Shown: positions 38,200 to 47,786 of the stretch, piece by piece | Numbering within the stretch: the first letter of the stretch is position 1 | Layout: each line of letters starts with the position of its first letter | DNA from: Mantis religiosa | Taxonomy: Eukaryota > Arthropoda > Insecta > Mantodea > Mantidae | Direction: 5' to 3' | DNA length: 64,000 bases | Assembly: GCA_030765055.1 (NCBI GenBank) | Contig: CM060950.1 | Coordinates: 19,556,229-19,620,228 of the forward strand | Made by a program: the position numbers and the translations under genes | The notes under the pieces: model-generated | Database searches by the model: none | Seen by the model: the letters and a program-made list of their open reading frames with translations, nothing else | What the model was told of the DNA's origin: nothing

Positions 38200-38635
38200 A
38201 TATATCCCACAGAAGGAAGTTATCATCAAAAAGACTCAAACCTCCACCATCAACATCATCGAGCAAATGAATATTGCAATATTTGTGGTAAAAATGTACA
38301 TTAGGCCCAGGACACTAGAGTAAGATAGTTTTGTGGCATTACGTATGTTATATATTGTATAAATAGTCTAGAACACCCTAGTCTCTGTTTTAGATACAGG
38401 GATTTAAAAACCTTCATAATAAAAAATCGCAAGGTGATGGCGAAAAGTTAGAATCAGCAAGTACAAATTAGTTACAGTTAATCCAAAAAGTAGGTATTCA
38501 TCTAATGCATACGTTTGTGTTTAAGGATGTATGGATAGTGAGAAATCATCAGAATAAGTTATAGCAGGGACACTGTCTTATTTATTGGTTAGTGAAAAGG
38601 GAATACAATAAAAAACACATATAGCATCTACTCAT
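38200..38635. other. No gene seen
   Basis: AT-rich; presumably flank or 3' end of the Tc1 element that follows. Confidence 0.4.
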
Positions 38636-39347
38636 ATAAACATAGTTAAACATTCAAAAGAAAATATGGAATATAGGATGCAAAATAAGTATTTGACTGC
38701 ATACTGAAAATGGTGTAGAATGTTACGGTTAGTACTTAGTAGGCCTTCCATTCCTCTTTATAATCTCTTGCATTCTTCTTGGCATGGATTTCACCAAAGA
38801 TTGTGTTGTTTCCACTGTAATTTTACGCCATTCTTCTAGTAGAGCGTTCATAAATGCTTTATATTAGATATCTGATGATTGCTAATATGTTTGTCCTGAA
38901 TACTCCACAAATTCTCTATTGGATTCATGTCTGAGGGTTGCGATGGTGTCAGCATCCATCGTGGAGTATTATACAACAATCATAACCTTGCATATAGAGC
39001 TGTGTGTTTTGGATCATTATCTTGTGTGAAAATATAATCCTCAGAAAGACCATATTATTCACATTTCTGGAGATATGTGTTATAGGATGTTTACATAAAC
39101 CTTATGGTTCATAATCCCATCAATAAAACACAAATCTCCCATACCATTTGCACTCATGCAGCCCCAGACAAGTACTGAACCGCACCCAAGTTTAACTGAA
39201 GTTGTTATATTTTTCTCCTCAGGCTCATGATTTTATTTTCTCCACACTATTACTCGCCCTTTTGACTTAAAGAGCTCAAATGGACCCTCGTCAGTAAATA
39301 CAACCCAACGTATTTATGTTCTTTTGCAAAAGCAACTCACTTCTTTC

Positions 39348-39639
39348 TGGAAATTAATTGTTCTTTCACACTGGCCGTGTGTAGGCTAAAGTATGGAAAG
39401 ATAGAGCCAGACTGAAAAATTCAATGTCATAGCCGGGATTTGAACCACGGATCTTCTGGTTTCCATCCAGCCACTCTAACCATTGAGCTATTATGGCCAA
39501 CGTACCGATATGACATTACATTCTTCAGCTGACTCGTTGGCCATAGTAACTCAATGGTTAGAGCGTCTGGACGGAAACCAGAAGATTCGTGGTTCAAATC
39601 CCGGCTATGGCATTGAATTTTTCAGTCTGGCTCTATCTT
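39348..39639. mobile_element. SINE-B inverted pair with 12-bp target duplication
   Basis: A minus core (GGGATTTGAACCACGGATC, 39438) and a plus core (GTGGTTCAAATCCCGGC, 39590) are joined head to head. CTCACTTCTTTC (39336-39347) precedes and CTCGCTTCTTTC (39640-39651) follows the whole pair. The Tc1 reading frame resumes across it, so the pair inserted as one unit. Confidence 0.85.
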
Positions 39640-39818
39640 CTCGCTTCTTTCCGTTGATTTTACTGATGTATGGTTTTCTAGGGGCTGTTCGGCCTCCATA
39701 CTTATCTTCATACAGCACGTTTCTTATAGTTTGTGCTGAAATGGACTTTCCTTTGTGTGTTTGAACTGCAAAGGCAAGTTTTGGAGCACTTAATTTAGGA
39801 TTTTTCTGGACTTCTCTA

Positions 39819-40063
39819 GCCCGCCTCGGTAGCTTAAATGGTAGCGTGCCTGCCTCATGTTCAAGAGGTCCCGAGTTCGAATCGCGGTCAGGGTAAGTTA
39901 CCTGGATAAGGTTTTTCCGGGGTTTTCCTTTATCCTTCAAGACGAATGTCGGGTAACTGTAAGCTCCATGGACCCTGTACTCATTTGAGCACCATTTCAT
40001 CCAATCATTCACCGTCCGATATGACTTAACGTTGGAGGACGTAAACTACAACAACAAAAAATT
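39819..40063 (+). mobile_element. SINE-A in Tc1 transposase
   Basis: GACTTCTCTA (39809-39818) and GACCTCTCTA (40064-40073) flank it, a 10-bp duplication with one change. Box A region GCCCGCCTCGGTAGCTTAAA, box B GAGTTCGAATCGCGG. Confidence 0.93.
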
Positions 40064-40620
40064 GACCTCTCTAAGTAACTGTCGTTTCTCCATCTCGGAT
40101 AGAACTGCAGGAGGACCGCTTCTTTCTTGATTTTCGTAAGCTTTGTTCTGATCAAACCTGTATATAATAGTCTTCACTGTACTGTAGGTCTTCCAATGGT
40201 TTCTCCAATTTATTGTAAAGATATTCCTTTTTTTAAATAACCTGATCCAAATTTCATTCCTTTTTTTGTAGTTTCACTATGTTTTCGACCCATATTACTT
40301 AAATAGCAATAAATGGCTCTGAAAACAGAGATGGAACTGTCAGGATGAAACACAACTACATAACAAAAGAGAAGGGGTGTGTGTCAGCAAGGCACCATAC
40401 CTGAGATCCTGTTTACTAGACGAATACTTGTTCGACATCAAATGGGACTTGATTTGAAGTAAAGCAGAGCTGTTCAGTAATTAAGCATTATATGAACCCA
40501 AATTGTGTTTTATTTCTAAAACTACATATCCACCGATTCAAGAAGATAGTTATTGTTAGTTTTTTATCTATATTTTTCTGATTTTTATATAATTTTAGTC
40601 CTCCAACGTTAAGTCATATC

Positions 40621-42710
40621 TAAGGAGCGGATTTATAGGCACTAAAATGTGTGAAATAGGCAGGCAAAAGGGCATTAAAATGGGTAAAATATGCACATAG
40701 ATGGGCACTAACAATTTCCTAACTAAACACTTAGAAATGCACAATTTTGGTAAAATGGTTCTTAAAATGCACTATAAATGCACTATAACAAAATGACAAT
40801 CATCGCAACACATGCTGCAACAAATTCGCTAAACACATACTATTTTGCGGTTCCCTAGGCGAAATAGTTCTACATTTATTCCAAATTTCATAAATGGCTC
40901 CACAGCAAGATAAGATAATAGATATTGTATAATTAAAATACATATAAATCCATTTCACTAAGTAAATGATGTGCAGAAAGTTGTGGAGTAATTAATTATG
41001 TCAAAAAACAAAAACATGGGTTTGGTGGGGCGGGGCTTAAGGGTGAAGCTTGAAATATCTGAAGCTTTTACTAGATTTGTTTCAAATTTATACCATTAAT
41101 TTTTGTTATCGTTTAAGAATGGAATAATGCCAAGTTGCAGCTTTTTAGTTACAATAGTTTCTGAGGAATTAACAGTTTATGTCTAAATTACAGGCGATTT
41201 TGAAAATGTCCCACATATTGTAATTTTAAAAATTAACGTTTCTGCGCCCATTTTACCTATTAATGATCTGTGCCTATGTGAAATATTTGTCTTCACCATA
41301 TCAATGAAGGGAAAAGATAATCATACCCATTTAACAATTTGTATTTTCCTAAGCGTTTTCAGTAAGAAGTAAGCATTATAATTCTTTTCAATACAAATAA
41401 CAAAAACACAACAAATGTAAATGGTTATACTTAATATGCAGTCGCCCTTACAGGCATGTTTAGAATTTCATACAGATTAATAGACAACTGCATTCTGAAG
41501 TTAGGAAAATGTAGAAAATATGGAATCTGAGAAATGTGAGGTTAAAATTACGTAATAGCAGCTACGATACAGGTTTAGGGTTATTTAAATAGTCATGTGA
41601 CGTTTTATGTAGTGGCGCTAGAAAAAAAAAACACTTTATATTATTGACGTATGTCTATATTAATTTGAAGACAAAAAATTAATTTGGGACTGTTGTAAGT
41701 TTTGGGCCAATTTGCACAGATGTGCCTCCTTAAAAGAAACGATTGTTGGAAAGATAGGAAATTCAAAAGTTCAGCACAGCAATCTTAATATCACTTAAAA
41801 TGATATCACGATGTGTGAGAAAGGTACAAAGAACACAACAAAAAATAATTAAAAGCTAAACCTACAGAATCCTACTTTTTCTAATAAAAACCCTAAATGC
41901 CCCATTGTCGACAAAGTACAAATAATAAAGCAGAGCTTTTTAGCAAGCGTTTTCCGTTCATTAAAACAGAATTACAGCAATTACGGTATCGTGAAAAGAA
42001 TTCTGATACCTACTTTTATAAAGACATTTCTGTAAAATTTTACACAAACCATTAAGATTTATTGGATTGCAGTTTCATTTTCAATGTTGGAAACGGCACC
42101 GGAAGTCTCCAAGCAATCGATTTCATGATTTCTTGAGATACATGTAGAAAAACGTAAGCATGAGAAAGTCACATTGGTTCATATACATTATGTTAGTATG
42201 AGTGGCCTAGCTAATTAAGCGCTGCCCTTGTAAGTTTAAGTTGTAACCTGAACAGTCCCACAGTGGTGATTTTAATATTGGGTAAAACAACAGCTTCGTG
42301 TCAGTAGATTTACACACATGTGCAAGAAATCTTACGGGAATAAATTCCTGCTTACCAGTGGTGCTGATTGTGATCTGATATGATTGTTAACAGTTGACAC
42401 CATCAATAATTTAATTAATAATCCGTTCCTCAATTATTACTATTAGCTCAAGAAATAAGCCTTTACACCAGCACAAAAATATCATGGGACTGCATAGAAA
42501 TAAATGCAAACGCTGTTATCACAAATTACAAGAAAGAAATTGTCTAAAAGGGCAGTTTTAGGCTCTAATAAGCAGAATAGGCACAAACGTATGAAATATA
42601 CATTTATAGGCACTATAGGCTAATAATTTTAATAAACGTGCTTATAACTTAAAAGCCTACGTTTCTGAACAAAGGAATAAAATAGCAAATAGGACAAAAT
42701 TCGCCTCCTA
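40621..42710. mobile_element. hAT-like non-coding element, 2.09 kb
   Basis: Flanked by GTCATATC (40613-40620) and GACATATC (42711-42718), an 8-bp duplication with one change, as expected for hAT. The ends TAAGGAGCGGATTTATAGG and the complement of TAGGAGGCGAATTTTGTCC are imperfect inverted repeats. ATAGGCACTA-type motifs repeat near both ends. No transposase frame remains. Confidence 0.65.
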
Positions 42711-42824
42711 GACATATCGGACGATAAATGAAATGGATGAAATGACGCTCAAGTGAGCCCGTGGTTCATGGAGCTTAGAGTTACCCGACATTCGTCTATC
42801 AGGATAAGGAAAGCCCCGGAAAAG

Positions 42825-43741
42825 TTAGATAGAGCCAACATGAAAAAATTCAATGCCGTGGCCGGGATTTGAACCACGGATCTCCTGGTTCCCGTCCAGT
42901 CGCTCTTAACCTTTGAGCTACCATGGCCAACGTGCCGTCCTGACATTAAATTCTCCAGTTGACTCGTATATTTCCCCGGTAGACCACTAGGGGCTCTCGC
43001 ATCCGAGATACACCGTTTGTGGCGTCTTACTATTGTAAGTACTTAGTCCCAGGCTTCATCATTTAACTCTTATTATTTTAGTTGACTCTGTCAAAAATCT
43101 TAGCCTATATGCGGCTAGTTTGGAGAAATGATTAATTTCCACGATGAAGCCTGGGACTTAAGTACTTACGATAGTAAGTCGCCACAAACGGTGTATCTCG
43201 GATGCGAGAACCCCTAGTGGTCTACCGGGGAAATATACGAGTCGACTGGAGAATTTAATGTCAGGACGGCACGTTGGCCATGGTAGCTCAAATGTTAAGA
43301 GCGACTGGACAAAACCAGGAGGTCCGTGGTTCAAATCCCGGCCATGGCATTGAATTTTTCATGTTGACTCTATCCATCAAATATCTTAGCCTATATACGG
43401 CTAGTGTGAAGAAATGATTAATTTCCATAAGTTAACTAAAATAATAAGAGTTAAATTATGAAGCCTGGGACTTAAGTACTTACAATAGTTAGTCGCCACA
43501 AACGGTGTATCTCGGATGCGAGAGCCCCTAGTGGTCTACCGGGAAAATATACGAGTAAGTTGGAGAATTTAATGTCAGGACGGCACGTTGGACATGGTAG
43601 CTCAAAGGTTAAGAGCGACTGGACGGAAACCAGGAGATGCGTGGTTCAAATCTTGGCCATGTTGACTCTGTCTATCAAAAATCTTAGCTTATATACGGCT
43701 AGTGTGGAGAAATGATTAATTTCCATCAATTAACTAAAATA
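42825..43741. mobile_element. SINE-B cluster: one minus, two plus copies
   Basis: The minus core lies at about 42855-42930, plus cores at about 43270-43350 and 43590-43665; the two plus copies are about 319 bp apart. Heads and tails of the minus and first plus copy form a palindrome. CCCCGGAAAAG (42814-42824) and CCCTGGAAAAG (43742-43752) flank the entire 917-bp cluster, so it entered SINE-A as one event or grew in place after one insertion. Confidence 0.8.
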
Positions 43742-43834
43742 CCCTGGAAAAGACCTTATCCAGGTAATTCACCCTAACCGAGATTCGAACTCGGGACCTC
43801 TTGAACTTGAAGCAGACACGCTACCGAGGCGGGC

Positions 43835-44835
43835 TTTCTGATTGTGCTCGTTATATTCTATGTGAGATGATTAGACGAATACTTTTTGGAGTATTTGTAG
43901 TCCCACCATGTTTTATCTCTGTACCTCAGTGATTTCTGATTATAATCAGAATAAGGATTAAAAACACAAAAAATGGAAGGAATTCACTGTGTTTAGAGAA
44001 AGCATAGAACACACATAAATAATTAATAGTCATCTGCACTCACATTTTAGTTACTCTCCCAGCAGTAAGTTATAAAGTGGTTTATTAGCAGAAAATGAAA
44101 CACTAGAGTTAGCTTGTACTAGAGTTAGTACAAGCATGAAGATTTTCTCTTTTTTTCTTTTCTTTTTGGCCTCGTTCGATGCCGATGTGTGGAAGCTTAA
44201 TTTGCCGTTTTCTGAATGGATCTGAACCATGCTGGTAAACTGCTGTTGGTGCTTGATAAGCTTCTTAACACTGACACCCCCACAGGAATAACTAGCTGCC
44301 AAGTAGAACATATCATCTAAAAATACATGACAGCAGGGGGGGAAAATACGCAACGAATTAGTGATTTTGAAGCACAGTGCAGCCTGCCAAGCCGTTTCAT
44401 GACGTCATCATGCAACAATTAACCTCTATCGTCTTGAAGCTCTCGACAGCAAGCACTTGATGGTTAACAATGGCAGGCATCTCAGGTTTCCTTTGTTCCC
44501 ATGACAAAGATGACACCTAGCGGCAGCACACCACTCCAATTAACATGACAGCTTTTTTTTTTTGTTTCTCGAGCCCTAACAAGACAAAGCTTGTTAAAGG
44601 GTTGCATAAATGAAGTCTTTAGTGTGTTGTTTAGTTGCGATTGGTTGACAGCGCTGACGTCAAATATGGAAGCGTTGCCGATTGGTGATTATTTTCTTTC
44701 GCTACGGTGCTTCATTGATCTATGATGTTCATCATGTAAATGCTGTTCTTCCTTCCAACATTTAAATTAGGAGTAAAACAAGAGTGGATTTGTTTATGCT
44801 AAGGAGCGCCAATTACACTTTGTCCAAGAAGTGTG
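43835..44835. other. No gene seen
   Basis: Includes a minus-strand frame of 100 codons (44051-44353) with a Lys-rich patch but no similarity I recognise, and a T-run at 44552. I do not call a gene. Confidence 0.4.
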
Positions 44836-44941
44836 GATGTACAGACGTGTGCAAATTATTAGACTCAATTGTGAAATTTATACCATTTATTTTCTATTTA
44901 TTTAACACCAATAATATTACAAAATATTTTTTGAACTCTTA

Positions 44942-45895
44942 TGTACGATTTCACCAACAGATGTTAAACTCGACGTTAACACAAATGTTAAATTTCTTGC
45001 ATTTCACCAACCTGTTTTCTGAAAATGTTAACAAACCTGTGTTCACGCAAGAAACTTGTAAATATCACAGCTATAGAAGGCTATGGATGAGTCGTATTAT
45101 TTTCTGAACGTACTGCGATGCGCTTTTGTTTTCATTTTCGTCTGCACAAGCTGAAAAATGGCAGATAAACAAAATCGTAAATAAAGCCGTGACACAAATT
45201 TCTCATCGATGGAGAAAGAATTGTTAATTGAATTGGTGACAAAGTGTAAGGATATCGTGGAAAATAAGAAGAATGATGCGGTGAATGTAATGGAGAAAGA
45301 TGTCACGGGGAAAATATTGAAAACGAATTTAATTCAAATGCATGTATGTGTCACTACTACAAGCACCAAACAACTTATCAGTATTATAAAACGAGGTGCG
45401 AAGGAGAAGTGACTTAAACGTTTCAAGACGGAAGGTGGACAGTGTATTTATCCACATAATTCAGTGAATTATAAAATCGCAAAGTTATTAATACTTGAAG
45501 CAAAGGCGAGATCGGTATATTCCTTTCGTTGCATGTTCTAACCTCTCTTGTACTTCCGCAGTAACCTTCATAGCAACATGTTTTGACAGTCTATACCCCC
45601 GTAAATTTTTTTCTTCGGATAGCTCCTCAAAATCACTTCTCCTCATAGGCTGTACTCTATTACGAATGCCATTTAGACGGTCTTAAATATAGCAAATCAA
45701 CATCATCAGCTGAGTTCATACTCGCCATCTTGACTTTTTACAATTGTTAAGGACTTAACATCAGAAATTTGGTTTGTTAGTTTAACAAGAGATTTAACAC
45801 TAGTGTTACGCTAACACTTGTTGGTGAAATGCAATTTTTGTTTTAACTATTGTTAAACTCGTGTTAAGTCTTAACATCTGCGATGAAATAGGACA
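44942..45895 (+). mobile_element. PIF/Harbinger-type element, copy 2
   Basis: The ends TGTACGATTTCACCAACAGA and the complement of TGTCCTATTTCATCGCAGAT are flanked by TTA (44939-44941, 45896-45898), the canonical PIF/Harbinger target duplication. The interior matches 3409-4896 but has a single 179-bp unit. Confidence 0.88.
45209..45350 (+). pseudogene. Myb/SANT-like protein remnant (Harbinger copy 2)
   Basis: MEKELLIELVTKCKDIVENK begins a frame that drifts after NVMEKDVTG. Same protein as in copy 1 (3684-3880) and better preserved at its start. Confidence 0.6.
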
Positions 45896-45913
45896 TTAGT
45901 ATTTTGTATGCAT

Positions 45914-47367
45914 TCACTTAGCCTTTATTACCATTTTGTTAGGCGTGCAACCTACAAGGGTGGAGCACTTTTCCTTTATTTCTTCGTCTTTGTGCCAAAT
46001 GCTTATCATGCTCTCAATAAGCTGAACTTTTGTTGTTATTTTCAATTTGTTTAGTCTCTGTTTAACAATACCCCACAGACTCTCTATTGGATTTAAATCA
46101 GGGCTATTCCCCGGCCATGGTAGTACTTTTACATTGTTTTCTTTGAGGAACTGGGTTACAGATTTTGCTCTATGGCAGGGAGCACTGTCATGCATGAACA
46201 CAAAATCATCTTTGAAAACCATTCTTTACTTTGCGGAAATAGTCTTGTTTCTAATATACTTTTATACTGTTTCTGCTTCACAGATTCCACAATTATGTAT
46301 AATCTTCCAGGTCCATCGACAGACATACAGCTCCGAACCATTTTTGAAGTTGGGTACTTTACTCTTTGATCGACACACTGAGGGGAAAACGCTTAATTAT
46401 CTGTCCTTCTCACATATTGGCTGCTCTCTTCACATACTTCAAACATGGATTCATCTGAGAAAATTACCTGAAACAATAAAAACCTCTATTCATAATAAAC
46501 AGTTTTAAAATTGCTCAAAGATAGTATAACAAAACCAGCAATGAGAGAAACAAATTTTAGACTCTTTATTTCATTTCATTTCATTTATTACATGTACATA
46601 TTTTAATTTCATGCTATATACAATTTTCATACTATTTACCTTTCTCCAAAATTCCACTGGATGCTTCTGCATCTCTTTGGCCTATTCTAAACGTTTGTTT
46701 TGCCATTGCAGTTGTCAGTTTAGGCTTCTTACGAGGCCTGCGTGCTGGTAAACCTACTTCACGTAATCTTCTGCAAACTCAAACTACCGAGGCTGATATT
46801 TCTGTACCGCACTGCTTTAGTTGATTACTGAGGTCAATGCTGGTTGCCCTTCTATTTTGTTTTGCCACCTGCACAAGTTTTCTTTGCATCCTTGGTGATA
46901 GCTTTCTTTTCCTCCCGCATTTTCCATCCCCTTGTGAGGTCAACGTCTCACTGAATGTTAAAGCTAGATTAATGCGACTAACAGATTTTCGTGGAATGCA
47001 CAATTTCTTAGTGCCCACCTTGGTAGCGTGGTGGTAGCATGTGTGCCTCACGTTCAAGAGATCCCGAGTTCGAATTTCGGTTAGGGTGAGTTACCTGGAT
47101 AAGGTTTTTCCGGGGGCTTCCCTTATCCTGCAAGACGAATGTCGGGTAACTCTAAGCTCCATGGACCCCGGACTCATTTCAGCATTATTTCATCCAGTCC
47201 ATTCATCGTACGATATGACTTAACTTTGGAGGATGTAAATTACAAAACAAAACAAAAAACAAACAAAAACATATCTTAGCTATTTCACGTTGTGAATAAA
47301 TAGTTTCCTTCAAAAGATTCTCAGTTACAGCTACTTTCCTTGGGGGTAAGTCAACAGGTTTACCCAT
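45914..47367 (-). pseudogene. Tc1-like transposase (DD34E type), decayed
   Basis: The minus strand starts MGKPVDLPPRKVAVTENLLK and SQREIAKI. SINE-A interrupts; the frame resumes CIPRKSVSRINLALTF, GDGKCGRKRKLSPRMQRKL (GRPRKLS-like linker) and LSNQLKQCG. Next come FSDESMFE (first Asp), MSVDGPGRLYII, FMHDSAPCHRAK (second Asp) and GNSPDLNPIESLWG (NPIE glutamate). The catalytic D, D and E codons all remain, but frame shifts near 46220 and elsewhere and the SINE-A break it. Confidence 0.88.
47012..47271 (+). mobile_element. SINE-A in Tc1 transposase
   Basis: TTTCTTAG (47004-47011) and TATCTTAG (47272-47279) flank it. Head GCCCACCTTGGTAGCGTGG, box B GAGTTCGAATTTCGG, end GGAGGATGTAAATTACAAAA. Confidence 0.93.
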
Positions 47368-47404
47368 AATCTCACTTTTGAATCAATGTGAATACTAAGG
47401 ATAA

Positions 47405-47785
47405 GATACACGATGTTACCTGGCTTGCGATCAATTAATAATAAATACTGAGGATATATTAGCCATAAAACACAATAAAGGCAAATATTAATAATCTTCA
47501 GTTATTACATTCACCAAATGACAGCAATATCACCAAACAGTTGGATAAACAGACATGAAGAAAATGGCTGCTCTTAATTCAGAGCTACCACCATATCACT
47601 ATAAGTAAAAGAAAAATCCCCCAGCTATTATTAAGAGAGAAATTTCATTGAATATGCTTCATATTATAGCAAGGAAAAGAATTACGACAAATTGAAATAG
47701 GTTACGGCGGTAAATAGCTATTATTTTGAATGTTAAACTGAAGCAAAGTAAAAAAAAGAAAAAGAAAAAAAAACATGAAAGCGTT
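47405..47785. other. No gene seen
   Basis: AT-rich flank between the Tc1 element and the TIR element; A-rich run at 47745-47775. Confidence 0.4.
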
Positions 47786-47786
47786 A

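Larger units (their letters stand above)
38729..40293 (-). pseudogene. Tc1-like transposase, split by SINE-B and SINE-A
   Basis: The minus strand starts MGRKHSETTKKGMKFG with a paired-type helix-turn-helix (IGETIGRPT), then REVQKNPKLSAPKLAFAVQT and NVLYEDKYGG. After the SINE-B insertion comes FTDEGPFELF-like sequence (TDEGPFELF = first Asp region) and SVLVWGCMSANGMGDLCF. The region after the second Asp is badly decayed and ends with IIKRNGRPTKY-stop. Insertions at 39348-39639 and 39819-40063 plus many stops make it non-functional. Terminal repeats were not resolved. Confidence 0.8.
40588..43834 (-). mobile_element. One SINE-A broken into three pieces
   Basis: The pieces are 40588-40620 (TAGTCCTCCAACGTTAAGTC), 42711-42824 (ATATCGGACGATAAATGAAA to GCCCCGGAAAAG) and 43742-43834 (CCCTGGAAAAGACCTTATCC to CGAGGCGGGC). 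Together they make one full-length minus-strand copy. The breaks are an hAT-like element and a SINE-B cluster, each with its own target duplication. Confidence 0.85.
44838..47400 (-). mobile_element. Tc1-like element, holding Harbinger copy 2 and SINE-A
   Basis: The transposase pseudogene (45914-47367) is central. GTGTGCAAATTATTAGACTC at about 44850 resembles a Tc1-type terminal sequence, which would put Harbinger copy 2 inside the Tc1 3' region. The matching opposite end was not found, so boundaries are approximate. Confidence 0.55.

Noticed and set aside
44051..44353. 100-codon minus-strand frame with a Lys-rich segment
   Set aside because: No similarity, no context, length expected by chance in this composition.
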